Assembly (NCBI RefSeq): GCF_933775445.1
Contig: NC_065873.1
Location: 4,712,001 to 4,776,000, forward strand
DNA: 64,000 nt
Reading direction: 5' to 3'
From: Argentina anserina
Taxonomy: Eukaryota; Streptophyta; Magnoliopsida; Rosales; Rosaceae
The translations under genes were made by a program, and so were the position numbers. Of the stretch, positions 24,075 through 36,437 are shown in pieces (within the stretch, counting starts at the first letter, position 1; every line of letters starts with the position of its first letter). Under the pieces are notes generated by a model. That model saw only the letters and a list, made by a program, of their open reading frames with translations. It did no database searches and had not been told where the DNA came from.

Positions 24075-25861
24075 GTCTCTCTCTCTCTCTCTCTCTCTCT
24101 AACACACTCAGTTTATTCGAAATTGCTCCACTTTTATGTGTTTAAATGTGTAATTTTTATTGGATTAAGACATTTAGTACTTATTATGATTCATTTGTGG
24201 TAGCCGATGATGCTTTCATTGAATTTGAGTTGTTTTTGTTTTTGTCAAGTAATGTGATTAGTTGGAAGTTTTGATTAGTCTTATGTCAAATGCAGTTGTA
24301 GACATCATACCAATCTTTGTTTCTTTTTGCATTATCTGAATCCTATTTAATTTGGGTTATCTGAATCCTATCGACAATGCGGCAGTAAGCATGAAACATA
24401 GTGCTTGCTTTGTTTGTTTACAATTGTAGAAATGATAACACCAGTAATATTGATATCAACAGCATAAATAAAAACAAGATAAAATATTATAAACATCATA
24501 ATAATGTTCAAAATTGACACTTCCATTGGAGTTAAGATTTGTTAAAATTTGCATATGTCAAATTTGCCATGTAAGATGTCAAATTTTGAATTTGACAATA
24601 CCAAAAGACATCTCCAATGGAGATGCTCTTAGTGGGCTCTATCCCCTTAATCAGCATTTCATCGCGAAAAATAAACGCCTCCTTTGCATTTCCAGACCTG
24701 CAGTAGCCATTAATCAAAATATTATACGTAATGGCATCAGGAACCATTCCCTTCTCTTCCATTTCCCTAACCATACCCTCAGCCTCACTCACCCTACCTT
24801 GCATAAACAACTCATGAACCAACATATTGTAAGTCACCACAGTCGGCATTACCCCCCTCCTTCACCATCTCCTCTCTATAACCGAACGCCCTTTCCAGAT
24901 CACCCTTATTGCAATAACCATCAATCAAAGTGTTATAAGTAACCGCCCACGGAACCATCCCAATCTCCAGCATTTTCTCCAAAACACCAGACGCTTCGTC
25001 GAGCATTCTCTCCTTACAAATCCCATTAATAAGCAACCCATACGTGTACGAATCCGGCTTAACTCCTCTCCCTTCCATATCACTCAAAATCATGTGCGCG
25101 CCTCCAACTCTGCCTCTCTTACAAAAGTACAAAACCCGTGAATGAGAGTATTATACGTAACAACACTCGGCATCACCACGAAAACCTCCATCAACCCGAG
25201 AAACTCCTTGGCCTTCTTAAGCTTGCCTTGTTTACACAGTACATTGATCATGATATTAAAAGTACAAACACTCGACTTGATCCCCAACCTAAACATCTCA
25301 GCATACAAAACCCACGCCCCTCGGTCCGGTTCATCTTCGAAAACAAGCTCAACAGCTCATTACATGTCTTCGTCTTCGGCACAACATTCTCGCCCGTCAT
25401 GAACCTAAAGCATTCAAATGCCTCATCAGCCCTCTTCAACTCACAGCAAGCACTCACCAGGGAGTCCAAGACGGCGCCGGCGCCGCTTGGGGGAGACAGA
25501 CGCAGTCTGGCACGGTCCAGCGAGTCGAAAACGTCGCGAATCGGAGCGATGTTAAGGAGGTGTTTGAGGAGGTCGGTGGAGGGCTTTGGGGAGGGGAGGG
25601 AGGCGAGGCATTGGGTGTCGGTGTCGAGGCGGCGGAGGTCGAAATGGGAGGCGAATTGGTGGAGGGAGAGGAGGGTTTGGGATATCATATATTGTCTGAG
25701 ATAAATCAGATAATGACGGTTACACACGGTGCATGTATAACTACTTAACTAGACAATTCTAGGTCTGAACTTACCATGTTCAAGTAGAACTTATTTAGCT
25801 GTTTAGCTTTTATATTAAAAATTTAAAACTATCCTCAATTTCCTTTCCTTTCTTCGCACAG

Positions 25862-26003
25862 GAGTTTAATGGGAGTGATTCTTTCCAGTCTTCATCAATG
25901 GAATTAAGAGGCCTGCACCGAGGATCTCTATCTCTGAATTGCTCGTCTGTCCAGAGCAGTAAAGACGCACACATTGATCAAAATTCCAGATATGAAAAGA
26001 AAG
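25862..26003 (+). pseudogene. Possible orphan coding exon
   Basis: A 142 bp open stretch is framed by a good acceptor (tttcttcgcacag) and a donor (aaag|gtacac). It reads EFNGSDSFQSSSMELRGLHR then GSLSLNCSSVQSSKDAHIDQ and NSRYEKK. It is Ser-rich and I do not recognise the family. No other exon of the same gene is visible nearby, so it is most likely a stranded gene fragment next to the truncated 5' end of the PPR pseudogene. It could also be chance. Confidence 0.35.
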
Positions 26004-27091
26004 GTACACAAAAAGCCTTGCAGCTTGAACTGATATACGTAGAATGAATTAAAAATGAACATTATCTTTATTCAGAAAAGTGGATTATGTTAATGAACAA
26101 GCAAGCAAGGCTGGACTTTATACATTTTTACCATTCCTAATTTCCTGGTCTTCTTGTCCACTCAATTGTCACTATCCCATTTACGAGTGTAAATGTGTAA
26201 TGGATTTCATTTCACAAGTTCACTTCCAACGACCCCAAAATTTCGAGCATAAAAATTCAAAATTTCAAAGTCGAGAAACACCAAACAATCTCAATGATCG
26301 AAATCATTTAAAATGCAACAGCAGATCATTACTGAGTTTACAATACAACTCAGACAAACCAATTATTACAAACCAAATTTATAATCCAACATTACATAAA
26401 AATGGAAATGTAATAATCCTCACAATCTCTCAGAAAACCCACAATAAATCCTTACAAGTTCTCACACACAAATCCACAATGAAAACCTCACCACAAGTAG
26501 GATAATGAACAACTTCGAGTCTTCAGAGTTGTCCCTCGATCTCCACTAATCAACACCTGCGGTAGTATCTCCTACACCATCGAATTGGTGCACCGGAATT
26601 GTAAACACAAACCTGGTAAGCTTTACAGTTCGTATGAGTAAAATAAAACAAATATAATTCGCATATCAATATATACGACAATCCACAGATCGACAAATAT
26701 AAATGCACTCATGAGTCAATGGACGGTCCATCTGGTTGTCCCAAAAATATGAATATTAAAGTACTCATGAGAAATTGGGCAACCTCTCTGTTTACCCAAA
26801 TGCATTTATATTACGGGTACTAATGAGCGCTGGTACATCTCTGTTACCCCTCAAGTAGTACACCGCCGACATTGGGCAACCTCCTCGCTACCCAACGTCC
26901 GATATTGGGTAACCTCCTCGCTATCCAACGTCCAAAGATATGAGTACTCATGTACCGATAACTCATCTGTTACCTCACATGCAGTACTCCGGCAGACAGA
27001 CTAGAGCTCTAACTGTATCGTAACTTTCGCCCGGCCAAAAGCTAGGTTCCGACATGCCAAACACGTCCGAAGACTGGTCCGAAGACATAAA

Positions 27092-28330
27092 CACGTACAA
27101 TAATCTACTCATTATTGTACAAATCGCATCAACATGCTCTATATATAATTCTCATCACCACTGTGATCATATTCACAAACGAAATCCTAACAGTATATAA
27201 TATAGCAAACTATATATATATATACCTATTTACCATTTATACAATATATATAATCCACTTTATTATATACATGTCATATTTCATAAATACGTCCGAAGAC
27301 AAAACGTTTTAACAATTCTGAAAATACAAGATAAAACAATAACGAGTAATAGCAGCGGAATATGTAGAATAATTTTACTTTTTTATTGAATAAACGATAT
27401 TACAATGATTACACCTTAATCAATAATAATGCTATTCTCAAAAGTAAAAATACTTCTTACTTGATAATCACAATCAAGTATTGAAACAACCTCACTAAGA
27501 CCGTTGCTTCACGTGTTGATACAACCTCACTAAGATCGTTGTAGACACACGGATGATCAACCTCACTAAGAACGTTGATGTTGCCACTAAGGTCTTCAAT
27601 GGAGTCACACAGATCTCCTAGCACTAAGCTCTCCTTTTTGTGAATTTTCTTCTCTTTGGTTTCACCTTCTTTCTCCTCTCTTTTTTCTTGTTCGTGTATC
27701 TCCTAGAGGCCACACAACCTACTGCCTATATACATCATATATATAGCAGCCACATGTATTCCCTAACCCTAGGAATTAAACTTAACTTCCCTTCCTAATA
27801 CATCTCACATAGAAAATGAAAAAATCCATATGAATATGGAATACACCTTTTATTTTGAATCCTTTTCTATAACAATTCCCAAACACCATTTAACTAAATA
27901 TATATTCCCAAATATATATCAATCTACCCATAATCAAATCGGTGGAGACTTATTTGGTAGGAAAAACAAACCATAATCTTTTCCTAGTCCAATTAGGAAA
28001 CAACTTCAATTCTCCTTTTGCATATCAAATCTTCATGACTTGTCCTCCACACCTTTGGATCTTCATCAACTATATGGAGGCCAATATATGTACCTTCAAA
28101 TTCTTAACGTTAAAACCACGTACAATAATCTACTCATTATTTGTACAAATCGCATCACATACTCATTATATAATTCTCATCACCACTGTGATCATATTCA
28201 CAATGAATTCATAACAGTATATAATATAGCAAACTATATATATATATATATGTACTTATTGACCATTTATACAAATATATATATATTCCACTATATCATA
28301 TACAAGTCGTATTTCAATATTTAAAACTCT
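27092..28330. repeat. Local duplication of ~200 bp inside LTR copy
   Basis: The tract cacgtacaataatctactc... through atatatataatataccatttat-like AT-rich DNA occurs at about 27092-27290. It occurs again at about 28117-28325, on either side of the 780 bp solo LTR. Comparison with 8460-8640 shows that the second tract is in the ancestral position. Confidence 0.6.
27319..28098 (-). mobile_element. Solo LTR, 780 bp, with AATTC target duplication
   Basis: The sequence begins TGAAAATACAAG and ends ATGTACCTTCA on the plus strand (TG...CA). It is flanked by AATTC at 27314-27318 and 28099-28103. On the minus strand it carries a promoter-like AT-rich part and three copies of a cttagtgaggttg motif. No internal coding region remains, so this is a solo LTR nested in the older LTR copy. 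Family (copia or gypsy) cannot be set from the LTR alone; the orientation is inferred from the polyA-signal-like end aataaaaaagtaaaatt. Confidence 0.75.
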
Positions 28331-28477
28331 TGTAAAATCTTGAATCTCCGCAAGGGTAGATTCGTAAATATGTGAGATTTTACTCACCTTATCAAATTGT
28401 CCTAACTGGTGCAAGGTTATTGACAGTGTTGCAGATGTGTTGCTGGAAGAATAGGTGCAGGAGAACAATCAGAATAT

Positions 28478-28511
28478 TATGGATTTTAGTAACTGGATGG
28501 ATTTTAGTAAC
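28478..28511. repeat. Short tandem repeat at duplication border
   Basis: The 18 bp unit atggattttagtaactgg occurs twice in a row immediately before the start of segmental duplication copy B at 28512. Confidence 0.8.
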
Positions 28512-31500
28512 TGGATGGAAGTTGATACAATCATGAAAGCTGAACTCTGGGGTTTGTGTAAGCGGCCTCTTATTCTAGCTAGTTATTTGCGAAGAGCCTA
28601 TTCTGTGCCACTACCTGGGACATCTCAGTGAGCCATGTCTAGCTAAAAAAGGAAGATACTGAAACTGCAGATCAGTTAACACCCCCCACTGATTCTCCTC
28701 TGATGTTGAAGCTAAAACAGCCAGCACGAAAGAATTACCACAAGCCATATCAGATGCATATACTTGTAATGACATTGCTTTCTGCGGTTTTTGAAGCTTC
28801 TTAATTATGGTTTACAACAAAGACAAGGAAAGTGTATTGTTGACAACTGACCATCGTAATATATTGTACCATAAGCAAAGTTCACATTTGAAAACTGACC
28901 AATTATATTACAACTCAAGTATGATGTGTGTACAGGGTGCAGTTCAGTGCCAACAAAGAAAAAAAACTAAACAGAAGAGGTTAGCTTACATAATATTTAA
29001 GTAGATCGTTCTTTCATAAAATTAATCAGTTCATTCTGATTCAAGTTCAACAAAGCCATTGAAAGCGGTAGATACCTGAGCAAAGCTTGACAGGTTATCT
29101 TCTAGAATCTTCCAGAGCTATTGTCCGAGAACAATACTGTTTTAGTAGTCTGTTGATAACCTGTACAGGTACCAATATCTTCAATGTCAAACTCTTTGGA
29201 TGACCCACTTCACCATTTCAGAACATTTTGCAAGGATTGAGTTCTTCATGTTATTAGCTACAAACAAGTAGAACCTGGCAAACAACAAAAAGAAAGCATG
29301 AAGCCTACTAGAACTTAAGCAACTCTCATCTGAATAGGAGAAACAACATAATATTTCTTTTGAAGAGGCATGCTCCACTGCAAGTGGCATCAAAATTTTA
29401 TATTCTTAGTCAGATAATTCATCAACTCAAACCTTTAAGTGACTTAAGTTGGTTAAGTAAGATGAACTCAATAGTTTAAGCATTTGAGAGTAACAATCTT
29501 GTATTGTTGCATATGGTTTTTGTAATATCATCAGGCACGTTATGCAATCATATCTCACTGAAGATGACAGCACACCAATATTTCTAGTTCACTTGCAAAT
29601 CCAAGTCATCATAGACTTGAATTATAAACCCATCAAGTATTGCTCAGCATTTAATATACCAGTAAAATAAAGACCACTAGCTGCAGTGTTCATGCATTTG
29701 GGTAGTAACTTACACATGCAGTTCATGAAGGTACATTTAACGTTAGTTTTCAATTTCTCTATAGATGAAAAAGATAAATTTATCATAATATTGGAAAACT
29801 ATAAAAGAGGTTGATTTCTCATGAAAACTCAGATAGAGAGCCTAACCAGCACAATTTTGGCACATTATTCATTATCGATTGTCATTGTTTCCAGAGAGGA
29901 CATGACCCACCCACACAAATCACCAAATTTTCTACTGATGAGCTTCCTTGGAATCATTTATGTCTATATGGACATATGCTCCTCTGCTACTAGCCTAGTA
30001 TGGAGTTGCTCATACTCTATACTATAGACTGGTCTCTTGGAATGCATTTTTCAGCAAACTTCAGGCATATACATCCTATTAGTTTCAAATTCCCAAAAAA
30101 GTACCTTAATAAATAATTGCAAATTGGCCAATATCCCTCGCCCTAAATTTTGACTCGCTTGATCTACAAGTTACTGATGATCCAAGCATATTAATTAATT
30201 ACTGCTACCCTCGAGAAGACTAATAACACAACCCTTTGGAACAAACTTGAGAACCAGAGCATGAATCGCATGTTCATAACCAGCAACCAATGGAAAGAAC
30301 ACATGCTGCAGGAAGAGAGCTTTGGCAAAAAATTGCAGCTAGAGCTGCCACGACAGAGAGAAACACTATGAGCTGCAACAATCAACGCTAATGCCCTTCC
30401 AGACCAACATGATCAATGGAATGGAAATACAGGAGAAAAAGCTCTTGGATAGAAACAGAAGCCGTAAGCAATCCAACAACACAGATAGAATCCAAAACGA
30501 ATTAATAAACTCAGCAGAAAGCGTAAAAGCCTGCAAATTTGGCAAGGTGGAGGAACATGGTTGAATTCAAACAGTTAAGAAAAAGTAAGTCTAGAACTTG
30601 CATAATAATGGCAGATATAGAGAAAAATAAGATGAAAGCAGTTAATGTGTTTCTTTGGAAAGAGGGCAGTTCAATGGGTATCAAAACTTGATATTCAAGT
30701 TACTAGGGTGTTTGAGAAAATATGATCTGATAGTGTACACATTCAACCAAGAAGGGTGAGAAAAAATCCAGGAAGTGCCCAATGAACGTGCTCATCATAA
30801 GCGTGTCTCCACAGATCAGGCTTTCTGGTACATGGACTGTAGATGCTTAACTCACAATCTCCACATAGACCTTATATATACACTAAATCATCCCAGTGGC
30901 AATGAACACTAAAAGAAGAAAATGTACATTCTAATTTTTCAAGGCATTTGGTTCATGATGCATGTAGTTCCAGACATATAGTTGCACAAGACCACAGTCA
31001 GCTATGAGTGACACTGCAAACAATGGATATATGGTGTCACCCCATGAAGATGATTAAAGGTGAAGTGTAGTTTTCAACTGTGAAGACCATTGAATATAGT
31101 TGTTTCACTTGTTTGGATTACAGACTGATTAAATTTAATTCAATCTCATTAGAACTTGCCTTCCCTTTGAAGCATGCAGGACTATCCTTGGTATTTATGA
31201 TTTTAAAAGCCCTGAGTCTTCAACAGTGTCGGGCCTATAATAGTGCATTCAGTGGACAGTGAAATGAAACGGTTTCAATGTGTGGCAACTAAGATGTTCC
31301 CACTTGTTCAAAATATTTCAGTAGCTTGTGGACTAATTGAAACAAGTCATAAGATTCCTGGTATATTACCTGGCCACAAAATGATGCACCGAAGATGATT
31401 GATTTCTAAGTCCAAACTGCACTTGGTTAAAGCTGAGCCTCTTAGCAACTGAAGAAAGAAAAGACAAAAACATAAAAACTTAAAGCTTGGGAGCATTATC

Positions 31501-31925
31501 GACGAAAAAGTGGAGAATTAAGAAAGCTGAATCAAAATCACACCAATGATTGCATTTTTAATTTTATATTAATGCTTGCATACATCCTCTATACAACTTT
31601 CAGGATTCCCCTGTATTTTTCAGGTAACACTCTGGAGGCAATTAGAGATTTAGAGAATATAATTGGCATTGAAATAGTTTAGTTTCATGTTATAACTTTA
31701 TACAGTAATTTTTAACTGGTCAGACTAGAGTCATACACTTATATTTCTATTATTTTTGAAGTAGTTGTGTGTTAAGAGTTAGAGCTATGTGTCGTGATCA
31801 ATAAAAGTTAAATAGCAAAACACATTTACTGCACAAAATTCCAGCTGTAATTATCTTGGCTGCTTTATTGTCTTTACGGATATAATTGCATTATTTTAAT
31901 CGATGTCAATCATATAACAACTCTC
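28512..31925. repeat. Segmental duplication block, copy B (3' flank of PPR gene B)
   Basis: Direct-orientation counterpart of 1-3150, with about 90% identity by eye. It carries about 290 bp (near 30330-30620) that copy A lacks. No exon is recognisable. From about 31925 onward identity with copy A rises abruptly to nearly 100%. Confidence 0.85.
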
Positions 31926-32162
31926 AAGTGTAATGTGTGCACATGGTGTAGCTCAGTTGCCAACAAAGAGATAAAGAACTAAAACAGAATAGGTTATATG
32001 ACACTACAGTACTACGTTCTTCATTAACTCAATCAGTTCATTCTGAATGTGATAGATACCTGAGATGAGTTTGCCAAGCCGTTACAAAGTATCTACCAGA
32101 ACTATAATTTGGTTTGAAAAAAAAACACTTTCATGAGATGACAAATCACGGAGAAAGAGACT

Positions 32163-34034
32163 TCATGAATCACCCTTTCTGAGAAATTCCTCAACATTCT
32201 CAATGCCCTCAATCAGATAGTAATATGTGCTGGCATCCGGAGTAATCCCTCTGCCCTCCATTTCTTTAAGGAGTTCTTGAGCAAGATCACCTCCTTGGTT
32301 TTTGCATAGACCTTTGATAAGAGCATTGTACGTTAAAAGTGTAGGATTAACACCTATACTCAACATCTCATCTCGAACTTTAAAGGCATCATCCATATCA
32401 CCACGTTTACTATGTCCACTAATGAGGGTGTTGTAACTAATGAAATCAGGCTTAATTCCCCTTCTCTTCATCACATCCAGAAGTTCCCGAGCTTCTTCAA
32501 CTTTCCCTTCCCTGCAGCGCCCTTGCATCAGGGTATTGTAAGTCACTTCATCTGGATGAACTTTCATCTTATCCATCTCACTCAATAGCGAAAATGCACG
32601 CCCCATATTCCCATTAGCACAATGACCATCAATCAAGGCATTGAACATCACGAGATCCGGCAGAACACCCTTACGCTGTATCTTCGCAAACAAGTCATCC
32701 GCCTCGTTCATCCTCTTCCTCTTACTCAAAACATAAATAAGCGACGTATAAGTTTCCTTGGTGGGCTCTATCCCCTTCGTCAACATTTCATCGTGAAAAA
32801 AAAACGCCTTCTTTGCATTGCCAGACCTGCAATAGCCATTAATCAAAATATTATACGTAATGGCATCAGGAACCATTCCCTTCTCTTCCATTTCCCTAAC
32901 CATACCCTCAGCCTCACTCACCCTACCTTGCATAAACAACTCATGAACCAACAAATTGTAAGTCGCCACAGTCGGCATTCTCCCCTCCTTCACCATCTCA
33001 TCTCTATAACTGAACGCCCTGTCCAGATCACCCTTATTGCAATAACCATCAATCAAAGTGTTATAAGTAACAGCACTCGGAACCATCCCAATCTCCAGCA
33101 TTTCCTCTAAAATACCAGACGCTTCGTCGAGCCTTCTCTCCCTACACATCCCACTAATAAGCAATCCATACGTGTATGAATCCGGCTCGACTCCTCTCCT
33201 TTTCATATCACTCAAAATCAACTGCGCCCCTCCGACTCTGCCTCTCTTACAAAACCCATGAATGAGAGTATTGTAAGTAACAACACTAGGCTTCACTCCG
33301 AAAACCTCCATCAACCCGAGAAACTCCTTGGCCTTCTTAAGCTTGCCTTGTTTACACAGCACATTGATCATGATATTAAAAGTACAAACACTCGACTTGA
33401 TCCCCAACCTAAACATCTCAGCATACAAAACCCACGCCCTCTCGGTCCGGTTCATCTTCGAAAACAAGCTCAACAGCTCATTACATGTCTTCGTCTTCGG
33501 AGCTACATTCTCGCCCGTCATGAACCTAAAGCATTCAAATGCATCATCGGCCCTCTTCAGTTCACAGCAAGCACTCACCAGGGAGTCCAAGACGGCGCCG
33601 GCGCCGCTTGGGGGAGACAGACGCAGTCTGGCACGGTCCAGCGAGTCGAAAACGTCGCGAATCGGAGCGATGTGAAGGAGGTGTTTGAGGAGGTCGGTGG
33701 AGGGCTTTGGGGAGGGGAGGGAGGCGAGGATGGCGGCGGCGAGGCATTGGGTGTGGGTGTCGAGGCGGCGGAGGTCGAAATGGGAGGCGAATTGGTGGAC
33801 GAGGTGGGGGGATTGGTGGAGAGAGAGGAGGGTTTGGGAGATAAGAGAGGAGGGGAGGTTGCACGGGAGGTGTTCGATGAAATGCCACTGAGAGGATTTG
33901 ATGGAGTTGACGAGGGAGTCGTGGGTGATGGGTTGGGGGAGAGAAGAGAAAGGAGATTGGGTTGTTGTGGGGAAGATGGAGATGAGGGTTTTGGGTTTAA
34001 GGGTCTGAGGGTTTAGGAGTCTCTGGAGTTTCAT
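32163..34034 (-). CDS. P-class pentatricopeptide repeat protein, copy B
   Basis: An intronless 623-residue PPR protein with the same architecture as copy A. A basic, Ser/Thr-rich N-terminal region compatible with organelle import is followed by about 13-14 P-type PPR motifs and no E/DYW domain. It differs from copy A by Val for Phe in the motif G.NPTLLTYN and by three bases overall in 1,872. The start ATG is the first in frame and lies after a leader in which copy A and copy B are alike for only ~35 bp. Being next to DPH3, this may be the ancestral locus, as my memory places a similar PPR and a DPH3 gene near each other on Arabidopsis chromosome 2. That synteny point is unverified. Role: expected organellar RNA binding and processing. 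Confidence 0.93.
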   Translation of the reverse strand: MKLQRLLNPQTLKPKTLISIFPTTTQSPFSSLPQPITHDSLVNSIKSSQWHFIEHLPCNLPSSLISQTLLSLHQSPHLVHQFASHFDLRRLDTHTQCLAAAILASLPSPKPSTDLLKHLLHIAPIRDVFDSLDRARLRLSPPSGAGAVLDSLVSACCELKRADDAFECFRFMTGENVAPKTKTCNELLSLFSKMNRTERAWVLYAEMFRLGIKSSVCTFNIMINVLCKQGKLKKAKEFLGLMEVFGVKPSVVTYNTLIHGFCKRGRVGGAQLILSDMKRRGVEPDSYTYGLLISGMCRERRLDEASGILEEMLEIGMVPSAVTYNTLIDGYCNKGDLDRAFSYRDEMVKEGRMPTVATYNLLVHELFMQGRVSEAEGMVREMEEKGMVPDAITYNILINGYCRSGNAKKAFFFHDEMLTKGIEPTKETYTSLIYVLSKRKRMNEADDLFAKIQRKGVLPDLVMFNALIDGHCANGNMGRAFSLLSEMDKMKVHPDEVTYNTLMQGRCREGKVEEARELLDVMKRRGIKPDFISYNTLISGHSKRGDMDDAFKVRDEMLSIGVNPTLLTYNALIKGLCKNQGGDLAQELLKEMEGRGITPDASTYYYLIEGIENVEEFLRKGDS

Positions 34035-34103
34035 CCTCGGCTGAGTGAGAAATATGGGTTGTGATTGTGAGTCTTATGATGATACTGATAAGAGAGAGAG
34101 AGT

Positions 34104-34114
34104 CATTATATAAA
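34104..34114 (-). promoter_or_regulatory. TATA-like box upstream of PPR copy B
   Basis: On the minus strand tttatataatga lies about 70-80 bp upstream of the ATG, followed by a CT-rich stretch typical of plant leaders. No equivalent is present at copy A. Confidence 0.35.
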
Positions 34115-36437
34115 CTTTTTGACAGAGACGGCGCCGTAGCGGTCCGCCTTGACCGAGCCTTGAAGCTTCGTTTTTGGGCCTCGTTTTTGTTACCGCTCAT
34201 CTTTTTACTACTAACGCCGTGAATGTTTGTGCACTGGCTTTGTGTGATATTTTGTGTGTGGGATAGCTGTTGAGTTGGGAGACAACTATTTGGAATTGAG
34301 TTGATGAGATTATTGTTAGTAGTAGTGATGTTACTAATTTAAGGTTGATTTAGTTTAACGAGTAGACCAATAGTAGTTGGTTTCTCCTTGATTAGTGGCA
34401 TGGCCATTGTTACAAATTTGCAATTGCTTTACTCGAGTATGACTTACTGGATCAAAGATCGTTTTGCGGAGATTCATATTTGAAGGTTGATGCTGGGATG
34501 TGTAAGCTGCATATCAGAATCTATGGAACTAGAGATAACAAGCAATCAAAGTCCACCGCCAGGGCCTTCTAACACTAAACCAGTCTTCTCATGAAATATT
34601 TCTATCAACTGCAAATCTACAATGATGAAAAGGTTCAGCAAGGATAACTAGTTCCTTACAATTTCATCTTCATTTGGAACCCAAACCATTTGCAGACAGT
34701 GACTAAGTGTATATAGTAAAAGATATGTCGGACAAAAAGGCTAAGCTCAGTAATGATACCCTCAGTATTGGAATCCAATTCCGTTAGTTGGTGAATACAA
34801 ACTTTACTTGAGTAGACATTGCGTACCTAATATTGAGTCTAAATCTAACAAAACTTGGGAAGAATCCTTCCACCACTAGGCCGCCACCACACAAGGCTAT
34901 CTGCAACACAAAAGCTATCAAAGAATCAGTAGAGTGCTTGGTAGTAGGCTAGCCGTATAGAAAATTTGAACTCCCACGAAATCCAAGCAGTTATGCACCA
35001 ATGATCTTAATTATAAGATCCATGAAAGAAATAACAGACCTTTTAGACTTTTCTTATTAGCTTTTCTCTAATGAGCTTAATAATTTACCAATCAAACTGG
35101 ATGCTGCAGCACAACTTGAAAGGCAAAAGAGAATTAATGGCTACTTGCGGTGCAGAAAATGCTTACTTTGGTGCTGAAAATTCTTAACAAATTATAATAA
35201 TATTACCCAAACAACACTGGATAATTCTTTTCTGGTGAAGGACCAAGGGAAAATGATATACTTTAATAAAAGAATGGCCAAAGCATCCCTCGTCTTCATA
35301 GTGCAATCAACTATACTACCCAAGTATTTGTCAAAAACAAGTTTCGTCTAAACTGCCATAAATCAATCAATTATCTTTCAACAAGGAAAGTTAAAGTCCA
35401 AAGAGAGAAAATACAAAGAAACTTGGTGGCGTGCCCAAACAAGTCAGCAAACAGAACATCCGTGACATGCAAGGGGCAGAAGACAAATAAGAGCCTGGTT
35501 CAAGTGAAAGATCCATCCATGTAGAGATGGCTGATGAGCATAAGAAACATTGTACGACTAATTTATATTTTTACACTGAACAAATCTCAATTAATCAACA
35601 GCAACCAAACACTCCAAACACTAATTCCTGAGTTTAACACTTGCAAGCTCCTGTACTTAAGAAGTTAACATGCAACCAGAAGACTAGCTTTAAATAGGTT
35701 TCAACCATGAGTTTGGAGCAGCCTCCTTCCACAGTCCCACAATATAATTTCAATTTCAAGTATAAAAGTCCACGGCTATTCCCAGGGTCGCAGCACATAC
35801 CCCAAACTGCCCTCAGAAACTAATCACCTCAACATCCTAACAAGAATAGGAAGTGCCAATACTATAGGCAATCATTCTCACCAAAGGGTTGCACTTTCTA
35901 AAATGGCATATTGAAAGCTTCGGACCAACAGTGACTAGATGTCTAAATAAAGCCAACTTGGAAAAGATCAAATGAGATGAAAAAAGCATAATAAAGTAAA
36001 ATTCTAAATTGCTCTTCGATTCAACCGTCTCGTTACATCCAGAAAAGCACTTCTTCCAGTACAAGAATTACTTCACTTCCCCGAAGCCCCAATCACACTT
36101 TCCATAGAACAGACAAAACGGGCACTCTTAGGTAGTGTCAATATCAATTATTGGTTTGTTTAACTCGAGCTAAAATCTCATCAAAACACACCGAATCATG
36201 CTAATCTGCCTGTTCATCCTAAATTAAGCAATAAACTGCAATCCCTAAATTCATTCTTTACTTGCGAACCAAAAAAGCATATCCATTTAAGCTCCAAAAC
36301 AGTTACTTTGTCAAAAATATAACGCAAATTATCAAATAATCCATTTTTCACTTGATCAAACCATGACAACTGTAATTAATATACAGCACTGGTAAATTGG
36401 GTGTGGTAACAATAGTAATATAATTAACCTGGAAATC
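34115..36437. other. Intergenic DNA between PPR copy B and DPH3
   Basis: No coding exon is recognised. The right part probably holds the 3' untranslated region of the minus-strand DPH3 gene. Confidence 0.5.

Larger units (their letters stand above)
22971..24628. mobile_element. PIF/Harbinger-like element with captured gene piece (Pack-TYPE)
   Basis: The interruption in the PPR pseudogene is exactly bounded. The inverted termini are GAGCATCTCC (22971-22980) and GGAGATGCTC (24619-24628). The target trinucleotide TTA is duplicated on both sides (22968-22970, 24629-24631). A 3 bp TTA/TAA duplication with such ends is the mark of the PIF/Harbinger superfamily. Sub-terminal sequences share tttgacat/atgtcaaa motifs in both orientations. 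There is no transposase, so the element is non-autonomous. Its centre contains two exons and an intron of a mitochondrial ATP synthase subunit gene. Confidence 0.8.
22717..25690 (-). pseudogene. Third PPR copy, truncated and interrupted
   Basis: Two pieces, 22717-22970 and 24629-25690, align with residues ~67-507 of the two intact PPR proteins. The N-terminal ~66 codons are missing: homology stops at ggatatcatatattg near 25690. The C-terminal ~115 codons are also absent. Inside are an 8 bp duplication at ttacaaaagtacaaaa (25129), an extra C near 24850, a lost base near 25319, and 15-21 bp deletions near 25605 and 25660. The copy therefore cannot make the protein. A 1,658 bp Harbinger-like element is inserted at a TTA site corresponding to residue ~425. 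Divergence from copies A and B is clearly greater than between those two. Confidence 0.92.
26230..28400 (-). mobile_element. Diverged copy of the large LTR, inverted, with nested insert
   Basis: Read on the minus strand, this region follows positions ~8390-9340 of the 2.58 kb LTR. Shared stretches include the ggtaagctttacag/ggtaagctttgtag region, gcatgtcggaacctagc and the repeated 'gtactcatgag' blocks. Identity looks like about 70-75%, much lower than between the PPR blocks. The GC-rich half is missing. The copy contains a local duplication (see 27092-28330) and a 780 bp solo LTR. Confidence 0.7.
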
